Origin: Nostoc linckia NIES-25
GTDB taxonomy: Bacteria; Cyanobacteriota; Cyanobacteriia; Cyanobacteriales; Nostocaceae
Reading direction: 5' to 3'
NCBI RefSeq assembly: GCF_002368035.1
Contig: NZ_AP018223.1
Coordinates: forward strand, 567,016-631,015
DNA: 64,000 nt
Made by a program: the position numbers and the translations under genes. Position 1 is the first letter of the stretch. Every line of letters begins with the position of its first letter. Under the pieces are notes generated by a model. It was given only the letters and a program-made list of their open reading frames with translations, searched no databases and had not been told where the DNA came from. Below are positions 35,296-44,239 of this stretch, piece by piece.

Positions 35296-35819
35296 TGGCT
35301 GGAAATGGTAATAACGGCAAAGTTACTCACGAATTAAATTATGTTACTAGTAATCGTTTTTATGTAGAAATAGATAGTTCTATAGCTGCATCTTTCAGCG
35401 AATGTACGGGCTTAAGCGTTCAAATTAAGAAAAACGTTTTTCAAGAAGGTGGCGTTAATGACCAGCAAAGAATTTATTTAGGTCATACAGAATTTGCAGA
35501 CATAACTCTTAAACGTGGAGTTACAGACCATCCTGGTTTTTGGAATTGGATAAACGCAGTTTTTGACGAACAAAAGAGAACATCCCGACGGAATGTCAAT
35601 ATTCTGATTTTTAATCAATCTGGCGAAACGATGATGAGTTGGACTTTGATTGGTGCTATTCCAGTAACTTGGAAAACACCTACACTCCAAGCCGATGGTA
35701 AAGCCGTTGCTATTGAAGAATTAACTTTAGCTTATGAAGGCTTAAAAGTTGCCAGAACTACGGGAGGAGGTAATTCTGTAGAACGAAATGAAAAAACGGG
35801 ATATTTCGTTTCTAGTTAA
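35295..35819 (+). CDS. contractile injection system inner tube protein (T4 gp19-like)
   Basis: A 174-residue member of the phage T4 gp19-like tail tube family (Afp1/Afp5 type). Typical segments are NRFYVEIDSSIAASFSECTG, ITLKRGVTDHPGFWNWINAV and WTLIGAIPVTWKTPTLQADG. Hexameric rings of such proteins stack into the tube that delivers cargo. The ATG at 35295 is chosen over the GTG at 35286 because it overlaps the upstream stop and has AAAGGTGG before it. Only one tube gene is present here, and no sheath gene precedes it, unlike usual eCIS order. Confidence 0.88.
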   Translation: MAGNGNNGKVTHELNYVTSNRFYVEIDSSIAASFSECTGLSVQIKKNVFQEGGVNDQQRIYLGHTEFADITLKRGVTDHPGFWNWINAVFDEQKRTSRRNVNILIFNQSGETMMSWTLIGAIPVTWKTPTLQADGKAVAIEELTLAYEGLKVARTTGGGNSVERNEKTGYFVSS

Positions 35820-35842
35820 TTTGCAATTTTTCAACTATAACT

Positions 35843-38800
35843 ATGCAAATCATAAAACCGCTATTAACAAACAATATTCATCCACTGGGTGTAATATCAT
35901 CTTTATCTAATATTCACAGACTCATATTTAGAAAAGAGTCTGATTTTCTGCATTCGCGCAGTAATTTACTCAGCCCCATACAAACAAAATCGCCATTAGT
36001 CACAGCTTCTCAATTTTTATTATCTCGTGAAGCAGAACCATCGATACAACCAGTAATCGGCTGGGATAATTGGGATAATCCAGATATTGATATTAAATTT
36101 CCATTTATTGATTTTGACCCTTTTCAACCAATCGATTCACAGGAAAATAACAATTTTAATTCTACTGAAATAGCAACAAGCAATATTCCAGAAATACAAC
36201 CTAGTATAATTGAGAATAATATAATTAATGATGCCTCACCAGAAATAAATATTCAAAAACAAAGTAAAAATAAAAATCAAACTAAATCTAAATCAAAACA
36301 AACCAATAAATCTCCACAAGAAGCCAAAACAAAATCTTCAAAGAAAAAATCAACTAAATCATCTGCGGCTAAAAATGTTGTACAAGCTGCTGATGAAACC
36401 AATATTGTTATTAATCCTAATCAAAATATCTTTATAGCATCAAACGAGCCTTTATCTCCTGATGCTAATTCAAGTATTCCCCAAACAAAGAATGAATTTC
36501 ATATATTAAAAGATCAAAGTCCCGATCCTCTCTTTGCTTCTACGCCTCTGAGTGAAAACAATCCTCTCATATCACAACAAGATACTGCTTTAGATAATAC
36601 TACAATTAATAATAATTCTGTTAACAATATTACGCCTAGTATCACGTCATCTACTTGGTCTAATGTTCAAGAACAGCCAACTTTGTTTAGGAACGTAGCT
36701 AACGAAGAACCGCAAGTATTTTCTGATTTGTTATCTAGTTTACCCAGTGTAGAACCGTCTACTTCAGAAATAATTGCGCCCTTACAACAAAAGAATCAAT
36801 TAGGCGACACAAATCAATTACCAGATCGTTTGCCTAGAGAATTTCCTTTGCCTAATAATATTGAACAAACATTCACTTCGTCTACTAATTTTACTAACAA
36901 TCAACAACTAGTCACTGAAACTTCAGAAGTAAGTCCAACGCCACGACAACAAGATATTGAAACTACTCAATCATCACAAAAACCTAATATCCTAGATATT
37001 CCAGTTAGCCCAACGCCACGACAACAAGATATTGAAACTACTCAATCATCACAAAAACCTAATATCCCAGAGATTTCAGTTAGCCCAAAGCTAATACAAC
37101 AAGATATTGAAACTACTCAATCATCACAAAAACCTAATATCCCAGAGATTTCAGTTAGCCCAAAGCTAATACAACAAGATATTGAAACTACTCAATCATC
37201 GCAAAAAGCTAATATCCCAGATATCTCAGTTAGCCCAACGCCACTACAACAAGTTATTCAAACTGATGAATTTTCTTCTGAAGTTGAGGATAAAAATACC
37301 GCTTCTTTGATAAATGTAATTCAAAAAAAAGAAATATCGGCAATCTCCAATCATCCACCAACCGAAGAAGCACTAAATTCAAATAATGATTTTGAAGGAA
37401 TTACAGCAATTAAACCAGATTTAATTTCAGAAAATTATATTACTAATTTTGACACAGGTAATTTTATCCTTGATGATTCTGCAATTACTTCACCTAGTGT
37501 TGAAAATGCCTTAGAGACGCATAGAAGTGCTACCCTACCGCCTGTCTCAGATGTAAAAAAAAGTCCTATTGCACTAGAACGAGAAATTGATAGTTTTACG
37601 AGTGAATCTTTAGTCTCTGCACCTATTCAATTAACACCTGCTTCAGCCTATATTGAAGATACATCTAATTTTTTGAGCGATTCTGATAACAATGAACAGT
37701 TAGCAAATTTAGAATCACAATCTACAATAGCAGTTAATGTCTCAGATTTTTCAACAAATCTAATTTCACTACAACGTGACAATAATCTTGAGAGTATTAC
37801 CAGCGAGTCTATAGAAAATCAGCTTAATTTGCCACTAGATGAAATTGATGAATCACCAATAGTTAGCAATATATTACCTGAGATTGGTGAAACACAAAAA
37901 TTTAGTAATATATTACCTGAAATTATTGAAACACCCATAGTTAACAACATATCACCTGAGATTGGTGAAACACAAAAATTTAGTAATATATCACCTGAAA
38001 TTATTGAACCACCCATAGTTAACAACATATCACCTGAAGTTATTGAATCACCAAAAGTTAACAACATATCACCTGAGATTGGTGAAGTAGCAAAAGTGAG
38101 GGATGTGTCATCAAATGTTGAAGAGACATCGAGTATTTTCCGAAAAATAGTTGATAATGAACAAATAGTAGAGTCAGAATTGTTAGGTGCGATCGCTAAT
38201 CCTGAAAACTCTGAAATTTATACCCCAGAGTATCAAGATATCCCAGGAAAACCAACTTTTTTACCAAATCAGTCAAGCACACCACCTCAATTTGAGCAAA
38301 ACAACTCCATTCAAAATTTAGCAGCACCTAAAGGTTATGCTACTGGTGGTAAAGTAACAGACTCTCGCCTTGAAAATAATCAGCACATAGCACCGTCAGA
38401 TACCGTACCTGCAATGCTGACACCTGGAGAGTTTGTCATTAATACCAGGGATGCACAAAAAAATCTCTCTTTACTACAACACATTAACAGCGGTGGGACA
38501 CCTGATGATATTGTTGTTCCAAGTTTAGAGACACCCAACGCCAAAGAATCACAAACAACAACTTCTCCACATTCGACTAAAGTCGATTCTTTTACAGACA
38601 CTTCATTACAACTCAAATCTCAGGAATCTAATTCTTTAATTCCTTCTTCGTTGGAGTTGAATGTTGGAAAACAGAAACTTTCAGTACTCAATTCTCCGCA
38701 GCTTAATACTGTTGAAAACAAAACGACTGATTCACCCGTTACTTCACCCCAGTATTCATCACCTCCCCTAATCTTTAGAAAAGCAAATTCTACCGCTAAT

Positions 38801-39214
38801 ACACATTCGCAAAGGTCAGATACGCCTTCCCAATGGTCAAACGTGCAAGAACTATTCAATGGAAATAATGATGAAGATGAATTTACAAGCTTCTTTAGTG
38901 GTGGAGGATCTAATAGCCAAAATTCCGAATTTTCTGATATTTATACATCATCAGAATTATCACCAATTTTTGCTAACAACCGTGCTGCACCTAGAGGTTT
39001 CGCCCAAGGTGGAGAAGTTACTGCACCCACATCTGAAAATACACAATCAGTAAGCGAAACAGTACAAAACACTTCTGCAAACGGCGAAGAAGATAACAAA
39101 GACGATACGGCCAATCTTGAAGCTTTAGCCCGCGAAATTTATAGTAGATTACGCCAACGTTTAGAAATTGAACGAGAACGTCATGGCGGTTATTTAGGTC
39201 GTTTATCTTGGTAA
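35843..39214 (+). CDS. long disordered repeat protein with tape-measure-type motif (1123 aa)
   Basis: A 1123-residue Asn/Ser/Thr/Gln-rich, apparently disordered protein between the tube and hub-adaptor genes. It has about four tandem 25-residue repeats (PTPRQQDIETTQSSQKPNI; 75 bp, about 36930-37255) and a second array of 14-16-residue repeats (NNISPEIGETQKFSNI; about 37860-38095). Near residue 830 is AAPKGYATGGKVT followed by DTVPAMLTPGEFVIN, a motif common in phage tail tape-measure proteins; AAPRGFAQGGEV recurs near residue 1050. The C-terminus (LAREIYSRLRQRLEIERERH) matches the 79-residue protein's tail. It could be a length ruler, scaffold or cargo tether; this is not proven. Confidence 0.65.
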   Translation: MQIIKPLLTNNIHPLGVISSLSNIHRLIFRKESDFLHSRSNLLSPIQTKSPLVTASQFLLSREAEPSIQPVIGWDNWDNPDIDIKFPFIDFDPFQPIDSQENNNFNSTEIATSNIPEIQPSIIENNIINDASPEINIQKQSKNKNQTKSKSKQTNKSPQEAKTKSSKKKSTKSSAAKNVVQAADETNIVINPNQNIFIASNEPLSPDANSSIPQTKNEFHILKDQSPDPLFASTPLSENNPLISQQDTALDNTTINNNSVNNITPSITSSTWSNVQEQPTLFRNVANEEPQVFSDLLSSLPSVEPSTSEIIAPLQQKNQLGDTNQLPDRLPREFPLPNNIEQTFTSSTNFTNNQQLVTETSEVSPTPRQQDIETTQSSQKPNILDIPVSPTPRQQDIETTQSSQKPNIPEISVSPKLIQQDIETTQSSQKPNIPEISVSPKLIQQDIETTQSSQKANIPDISVSPTPLQQVIQTDEFSSEVEDKNTASLINVIQKKEISAISNHPPTEEALNSNNDFEGITAIKPDLISENYITNFDTGNFILDDSAITSPSVENALETHRSATLPPVSDVKKSPIALEREIDSFTSESLVSAPIQLTPASAYIEDTSNFLSDSDNNEQLANLESQSTIAVNVSDFSTNLISLQRDNNLESITSESIENQLNLPLDEIDESPIVSNILPEIGETQKFSNILPEIIETPIVNNISPEIGETQKFSNISPEIIEPPIVNNISPEVIESPKVNNISPEIGEVAKVRDVSSNVEETSSIFRKIVDNEQIVESELLGAIANPENSEIYTPEYQDIPGKPTFLPNQSSTPPQFEQNNSIQNLAAPKGYATGGKVTDSRLENNQHIAPSDTVPAMLTPGEFVINTRDAQKNLSLLQHINSGGTPDDIVVPSLETPNAKESQTTTSPHSTKVDSFTDTSLQLKSQESNSLIPSSLELNVGKQKLSVLNSPQLNTVENKTTDSPVTSPQYSSPPLIFRKANSTANTHSQRSDTPSQWSNVQELFNGNNDEDEFTSFFSGGGSNSQNSEFSDIYTSSELSPIFANNRAAPRGFAQGGEVTAPTSENTQSVSETVQNTSANGEEDNKDDTANLEALAREIYSRLRQRLEIERERHGGYLGRLSW
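36930..37255 (+). repeat. 75-bp tandem coding repeats
   Basis: About four and a half units of 75 bp containing CAAGATATTGAAACTACTCA. The inner two units are nearly identical, so the array can expand or contract without frameshift. Confidence 0.8.
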
Positions 39215-39247
39215 ATTTTATCCAGTAAATTGAGGAGAGATAATCAA

Positions 39248-39799
39248 ATGGTAACCCCAGGAATTATTGTTACCCAGAAGCGGAAACCACAACTTGAAAA
39301 AGCAAAACTTGTAGCTTATAACGGCGAATCTGACGATATTGAATTCATGTTTAATCCTACAGAAATTAGTTTTAGCCGGTCTGTTGAGTGGAAAAGTAAT
39401 GATGGTAATAGAGGTACAGAACTGTTGCCAAAGGTTAACTTTTCTGGAGTTAAACCTTACACGTTTTCACTCAAGCAGTTGTTATTTGATACTTATGAAA
39501 CTAAAGAATCTGTGATGAAAAAGTATGTAGACAAGATTAAAAAAGGCGTAGAAACAATTAAAGGAGCGCGTGATAAACGTCCGCCTGTTTACATATTAAC
39601 ATGGGGAAATGAGTATTTTTATTGTGTAATTACAAAATTAACTTACACATTAAATATGTTTCTCAGTGATGGTACACCAGTTAGAGCAATGGTAGATATA
39701 GACTTGCAAGAAGTTGATAAAAATAACCTTCCTGGGGGAAAAGAATCTCAATCTAAAGGAAAAAACCGCAAAGCAGATCCGAAAGTTGCGAAAACGTAG
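39248..39799 (+). CDS. CIS hub/tube-adaptor protein (Afp7-like)
   Basis: A 183-residue protein with the N-terminal signature of the CIS tube/baseplate adaptor family: VAYNGESDDIEFMFNPTEIS, then VNFSGVKPYTFSLKQLLFDT and YFYCVITKLTYTLNMFLSDG. It joins the tube to the spike. The LysM domain present in longer Afp7-type proteins is absent; the C-terminal 25 residues are just Lys/Gly/Ser rich. ATG 39248 follows a GAGGAGAG ribosome site; the upstream TTG is less likely. It ends in heptamer-type repeats (GTTGGGA/GTTAGGA, 39799-39862) before the spike gene. Confidence 0.85.
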   Translation: MVTPGIIVTQKRKPQLEKAKLVAYNGESDDIEFMFNPTEISFSRSVEWKSNDGNRGTELLPKVNFSGVKPYTFSLKQLLFDTYETKESVMKKYVDKIKKGVETIKGARDKRPPVYILTWGNEYFYCVITKLTYTLNMFLSDGTPVRAMVDIDLQEVDKNNLPGGKESQSKGKNRKADPKVAKT

Positions 39800-40002
39800 T
39801 TGGGAGTTGGGAGTTGGGAGTGAGGAGTTAGGAGTTAGGAGTTGGGAGTTAGGAGTTGGGAGTCGAAATCAAAAATATGATGATGTTTGAAACATGGTTA
39901 TAGCAATTCACTAAATTTATTCTGAATTATGAATTATGAATTCTAGATCCTAAAAAATTACCCCATTTCAGTACAATATTTAATATACAAAAATTGAAGC
40001 TT

Positions 40003-41790
40003 ATGCCTAACGCCAACCTTTATTTAAGCGATCCTTTAGTTGAGATAGAAGGGCAACCTGCGTCTCCTGAATTACTCAAAGATTTGCTGCAAATGACTGT
40101 GGAAGAAAGCGTGCATTTACCAGCAATGTTTACCCTGGTAATACATAATAGCTATATTCCGACATCTGACCGATCGCAAAATCAACCTTGGCGACACGAA
40201 CAGGTTTTTAAAATTGGCAAGAAAGTAACTTTAGGTTTCAAATCGAGTACTACTCAAGACCAGAATTTTAGAAATGAAAAAACAAAAATTCTTGTGCAAG
40301 GTGAGGTTACAGGCCTCGAAGTTCACTTTAATGAAAAATCGGAAGCTAATATAATTGTTCGTGGCTATGATTTTTCCCATCGTCTTCACAGAGGCCGTTA
40401 TAATCGCTCTTTTTTAAATACGACTGATAGTAATATAGTAAAAAAGATAGCTAAAGAAGTAGGTATAAATGTTGGAAAAATAGACGAAACTAGCGAAGTC
40501 CACAAGTATGTATTTCAAGAAAATCAAACCAATATGGAGTTTTTGCAAGAAAGAGCCGCGCGGATTGGTTTTGATTTATTTATTACAGAAGACAAGATAA
40601 ATTTTTGCAAGCCAGAAAGTCAGGTGTCTTTAGATTTGAAATGGCTAGTTGATATTAGTAAATTTAGTACCCGTGTCACCAGTGCAGAGCAAGTGAGTTC
40701 TGTGGAAGTACGTGGTTGGGACTATACCAAAAAACAATTGATTAGCTCAACAGCCAACAAAGAAAAGCAAATGACTGAAACAGGTAATAAGCTAGGAAGT
40801 AGTACTAGTGGTACATTTCGCAATCTTAAAGCTCCGAAAATGATTGTTGTAGATAAACCTGTTGCTACTAAAAAACAAGCAGAATTAATGGCTCAGGCTT
40901 TATGTGATGAATTGGGAGGAGAGTTTGTTTATGCAGATGGTAAAGCATTCGGTAATCCGGAAATTCGACCGAGGCGGGTAGTTCGTCTGCAAGATTTAGG
41001 CGATCGCTACAGCGGCCAATATTATGTCACAGAAACACGCCACTTTTACAATGGGCGAGTTTATGAAACTGATTTCAGCGTCCGCGGCTTACGTGCTGGT
41101 AACTTATTCACAACTCTATCGACAAAAAAACATTTACAGCCATCTGAGACTTTATTAGTCGGAATTGTGACTAATAACAAAGACCCAGAGAAATGGGGTA
41201 GAGTAAAAGTCAAGTTCCCCACCATGACCGAAGACCATGAAAGCGACTGGGCGAGAGTTGTAGCTGTAGGAGCAGGGCCAAACAGAGGTTTCGACTGTTT
41301 ACCAGAAGTCAATGATGAAGTATTAGTAGGTTTTGAACATGGCGATATTCACCGTCCCTACGTCATTGGTGGCGTCTGGAATGGTAAAGACGCACCGCCG
41401 GAAAAAGTAGATGATTCAGTTACCAGCGGTGTGAGATTACGCACTATTAAAACTCGCGTTGGTCATGTTTTACAGTTCGTTGAAGAAGATAAAGCCAGCA
41501 GTAAAACAGGTATTCGCGTAGAAACCAAAGCCGGTCACAAAATGTATCTTAATGATAGCGATCGCCATATCGAAATTAAAACCGCAGGCGGTCATACAAT
41601 CAAAATGGACGATAGAAGTAAATCTATTTCCATCGAAACTACAGGCGGTCATCAAATCAAAATGAACGACGCAGGTAAATCTGTTTCTGTAAAATCAACA
41701 GGAAATCTGTCATTAGATGCTGTTGGGAATATAGACATTAGTGCTAACGGCAATATTACAGTAAAAGGTGCGATAATTCGCCTGAATTAA
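40003..41790 (+). CDS. VgrG/gp5-like spike protein (Afp8-like)
   Basis: A 595-residue spike. The N-terminal gp27/GpD-like hub portion (MTVEESVHLPAMFTLVIHNS, FLQERAARIGFDLFITEDKI) is followed by an OB-fold gp5-type domain (VGIVTNNKDPEKWGRVKVKF, WARVVAVGAGPNRGFDCLPE, VGFEHGDIHRPYVIGGVWNG) and a C-terminal beta-helix of repeats (IKTAGGHTIKMDD, IETTGGHQIKMND). No lysozyme or toxin domain is appended. It forms the trimeric puncturing needle at the centre of the baseplate. The start at 40003 is the first ATG. No PAAR tip gene follows. Confidence 0.88.
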   Translation: MPNANLYLSDPLVEIEGQPASPELLKDLLQMTVEESVHLPAMFTLVIHNSYIPTSDRSQNQPWRHEQVFKIGKKVTLGFKSSTTQDQNFRNEKTKILVQGEVTGLEVHFNEKSEANIIVRGYDFSHRLHRGRYNRSFLNTTDSNIVKKIAKEVGINVGKIDETSEVHKYVFQENQTNMEFLQERAARIGFDLFITEDKINFCKPESQVSLDLKWLVDISKFSTRVTSAEQVSSVEVRGWDYTKKQLISSTANKEKQMTETGNKLGSSTSGTFRNLKAPKMIVVDKPVATKKQAELMAQALCDELGGEFVYADGKAFGNPEIRPRRVVRLQDLGDRYSGQYYVTETRHFYNGRVYETDFSVRGLRAGNLFTTLSTKKHLQPSETLLVGIVTNNKDPEKWGRVKVKFPTMTEDHESDWARVVAVGAGPNRGFDCLPEVNDEVLVGFEHGDIHRPYVIGGVWNGKDAPPEKVDDSVTSGVRLRTIKTRVGHVLQFVEEDKASSKTGIRVETKAGHKMYLNDSDRHIEIKTAGGHTIKMDDRSKSISIETTGGHQIKMNDAGKSVSVKSTGNLSLDAVGNIDISANGNITVKGAIIRLN

Positions 41791-41927
41791 CATTTGCTGA
41801 AAAAGATATAACTACCTCTGAAGTATATCAATATGCCGAAAAAGATGGAAATTACCAGAATTTCTTATTTAGAAAAATCCAAAGTGGACAGCCACAGACA
41901 ATTACAGCAGCCCAATTTAGACAGTAA
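41791..41927 (+). pseudogene. possible coding remnant after the spike gene
   Basis: Just after the spike stop codon, a frame without a start reads FAEKDITTSEVYQYAEKDGN, YQNFLFRKIQSG and ends at 41927. It looks like the tail of a lost or frame-broken gene. The parent family is not recognised. Confidence 0.3.
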
Positions 41928-41951
41928 TAGCTGAAATAACAACATTAATAA

Positions 41952-41984
41952 AAAGCCCTTTCAGCTACAAACTGAGAGGGCTTT
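41952..41984. terminator. bidirectional terminator hairpin
   Basis: Arms AAAGCCCTTTCAG and CTGAGAGGGCTTT with a 7-nt loop. T-rich flanks lie on both sides (TAATTTT to the right, TTTTTATTA on the other strand). It separates the plus-strand spike gene from the minus-strand PEP-CTERM-like gene. Confidence 0.8.
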
Positions 41985-42028
41985 AATTTTGCGTAAATTA
42001 TCTTTTATACCTAGACAGTTGCTATTAG

Positions 42029-42634
42029 CTAAATCACTTTTTCGAGATTCTTGCCAATGAATTTGAATGATTTTTTGCGCTTGAATGCTGAAGCAACACC
42101 CAAAGTACCGAAGACAAGTAAACTAACAATAGAAGCGCGTTCAGGGACGGTAACTATAGTTGCAGAAAAATTAATGGCTAACTCACTATCTTCCGGCCCT
42201 AAATTTTCAAAACCTGGTATGAATGGAGGCGCAGAAAAAACCTCTAAATAACTTGGTATCGGCAAAAAACTAGCGAAAAAGGGACTAGAATAATTTCCCC
42301 CAGAAGTGGAATATCCGAAACCATCACCCCTTAACTGTTGAGCATTCAGACTAATTAAATTATCAACCTCAAAAGGTTCGTTTCCTGGTATTGGAGTTCC
42401 GGTAGTTTGAAGGCCAGTAATTGTTTCACCATTTCGCGTACCAGTAATTCCTAAAATTTGGTAAAAACCCAAATCGTCGGGAGTGTCATTAGTAGTGAAA
42501 GTACCACTGGCGGTTACGCCAATACCAGAATAATTCCAGTTCCAATTTAAAGCAGAGGCGGCTTGTATTGTGCCGAAAACTAATCCAGATGTAGCAGCAA
42601 TAGCTGTGGCAGATAGTAAAGCTAAATTTTTCAT
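42029..42634 (-). CDS. PEP-CTERM-like exported protein
   Basis: A 201-residue protein: signal peptide (LALLSATAIAATSGLVFGTI, cleavage likely after QAASA), a beta-rich middle (WNYSGIGVTASGTFTTND, GTRNGETITGL) and a C-terminal sorting tail VPERASIVSLLVFGTLGV followed by the basic FKRKK. PEP-CTERM proteins are cleaved and anchored by an exosortase; here the motif is PER, not PEP, so processing is uncertain. A paralogue lies 212 bp upstream (42847-43341). The pair interrupts the injection-system cluster on the opposite strand and seems unrelated to it. Confidence 0.8.
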   Translation of the reverse strand: MKNLALLSATAIAATSGLVFGTIQAASALNWNWNYSGIGVTASGTFTTNDTPDDLGFYQILGITGTRNGETITGLQTTGTPIPGNEPFEVDNLISLNAQQLRGDGFGYSTSGGNYSSPFFASFLPIPSYLEVFSAPPFIPGFENLGPEDSELAINFSATIVTVPERASIVSLLVFGTLGVASAFKRKKSFKFIGKNLEKVI

Positions 42635-42846
42635 GAAGGTTGTCTTACTGCTTTGAGTAGGTCAGAGGCAAAAGCGGTTCTTAGAGGTTGAGTTAAGCTA
42701 CAGCCCAATCCAAAACTAATGGCAGTTTACCACCAAAGATATAGCAAAGTACTGACTTAATAATTGGTCATTTGTTATTTTAAATTTGAGTGCTGAAGCA
42801 ATGCTCAGAGTATCGAAAGTAAGTAAGCTAACAATAGAGGTGAAGT

Positions 42847-43341
42847 TCAGGGACGGCGATTTATAGTTGCAGAAAAACTAATGGGTAACTCACTATCTTC
42901 CGCTCCCAAATTTTTAGAACCTGGTATGAATGGCGGTACCGAAAAAACCTCTAAATAACTCGGTGTCTCCAAAAAACTAGCGAAAAATGGACTAGAGTAA
43001 TTTCCAACAGAAGTGGCATATCCAAAACCTTCACCCGTTAACTGCTGAGCATTAAGACTTATTAAATTGTCAATACTAGAAGGTTCGTTTCCGGGTATTG
43101 GAGTTCCGGTAGGTTGCAAACCAGTAATTGTTTCACCATTTCGCGTACCAGTAATTTCCAAAATCTGGTAAAAACCCAAATCATCAGGAGTGTCATTAGT
43201 GGTGAAAGTACCGCTGGCCGTTATGCCAGTAGCAGAATAACTCCAGTTCCAACTTAAAGCAGAGGCGGCTTGCATTGTCCCGAAAACTAATCCAAATGTA
43301 GCAGCGATGGCTATGGCAGATAGTAGAGCTAAATTTTTCAT
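42847..43341 (-). pseudogene. degenerate paralogue of the PEP-CTERM-like gene
   Basis: This 164-residue frame is very similar to residues 1-157 of the 42029-42634 product (signal peptide, TASGTFTTNDTPDDLGFYQI), then diverges at SATINRRP and stops. The DNA downstream still matches the paralogue's CCTGAA...TCTATTGTTAG sorting-tail region but carries two extra single bases, so the membrane-anchor tail is lost by frameshift. The sequence upstream of both genes also matches (GGAGGTTGAGT.AAGCTACAGC, GGCAGTTTACCA), so the duplication includes the promoter. The product may still be secreted without an anchor. Confidence 0.75.
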
Positions 43342-43714
43342 GGAGGTTGTTAGTGCGATTATCTAGATGACGCCAAAAGTTAACGCAGATCTTGGAGGTT
43401 GAGTCAAGCTACAGCGATCGCAAAACCAATGGCAGTTTACCATTAAACACATAAGACCTCTTGCAATCAATTGCTTTTTGCACTCTTGTAGTCAAAGGGA
43501 AAAGGTTAAAGGGGAAAGGGGAAAGGGAAAATAACAAACCTTTCCCCCTTCCCCCTTGCCCTTTTCCCGACTTCTGCAAGAAGTCTATAGACGTAGCAGT
43601 GCTACGTCTATACCAGAATTTCGTCTATATTTGCCCCATCCTCGACCTTTGGCGAATAGGCTTTACCCCTTTGTGCCGATATCTTTGAAGATATACATTG
43701 TCACAGCTGTTTAA
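43342..43714. other. intergenic region with MITE
   Basis: A 373-bp gap holding the TA-flanked MITE copy at 43452-43587, followed by a short TAGACGTAG.AGTGCTACGTCTA palindrome (about 43588-43612) and the gp25 gene's upstream sequence. Confidence 0.55.
43452..43587. mobile_element. TA-flanked MITE, TAGACTTCTTGC family, copy 2
   Basis: The right end GACTTCTGCAAGAAGTC with TA at 43586-43587 and left end AGACCTCTTGCAA match the copies at 23376-23521 and 52848-53002. The interior is GGGGAAAGG-rich. The left end differs by an extra A. Confidence 0.7.
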
Positions 43715-44137
43715 GTGCCAGATATGGTTTATGGTCGCGAGCTAGCCTATTTGGGAACGGGTTGGGCTTACCCATTGCGCTTGAATGTGCAAGGTGGAAT
43801 ACAGCTTAGCCGTGAAGAACAAAAAGTTAAAGAATCTATTTGGATTATCCTCCGCACTGGAGTAGGCGAACGTGTTTATCGCCCTACTTTTGGTTCGCGC
43901 TTGTCAGAGTTGGCGTTTGCACCTTTGAATACCGATACTCTGGTGCGAATTCGGATTTATGTTTTAGAAGCTTTGGAAGTTTGGGAACCACGCATTATTG
44001 TCGATGAAGTTCTCACCGAACCCGACCCCGTGCGGGGCAGAGTAGATATCACCATTAATTATCGACTCAAAGAGGGTCACGATATTTACAGCTTTGTTTA
44101 TCCTTTTTATTTGGTTTCAGCTGGGGAGGGAGCGTGA
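43715..44137 (+). CDS. CIS baseplate wedge protein, gp25-like (Afp9-like)
   Basis: A 140-residue protein of the gp25/IraD-like family: VKESIWIILRTGVGERVYRP followed by TFGSRLSELAF and RIYVLEALEVWEPRI. It starts baseplate wedge assembly and contacts the first sheath ring in other systems. The start is GTG at 43715 or ATG at 43724; neither has a strong ribosome site. It resumes the plus-strand structural cluster after the PEP-CTERM interruption. Downstream, an ATTAAAA heptamer run and a GACGCGATTCATCGCGTC palindrome separate it from the baseplate J gene. Confidence 0.85.
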   Translation: MPDMVYGRELAYLGTGWAYPLRLNVQGGIQLSREEQKVKESIWIILRTGVGERVYRPTFGSRLSELAFAPLNTDTLVRIRIYVLEALEVWEPRIIVDEVLTEPDPVRGRVDITINYRLKEGHDIYSFVYPFYLVSAGEGA

Positions 44138-44239
44138 GAACAATTAAAAATTAAAAATTAAAAATTAAAAATTCAGAAGACGCGATTCATCGCGTCTCTA
44201 CAAGATGGTTTATTTGTCACATTCTTTTTTTAAATTGGT
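44138..44239. repeat. ATTAAAA heptamers and GACGCGAT palindrome
   Basis: Four to five AATTAAA heptamers (44141-44172) are followed by the AGACGCGATTCATCGCGTCT hairpin. The same palindrome type is found in frame inside nifJ. Confidence 0.75.
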
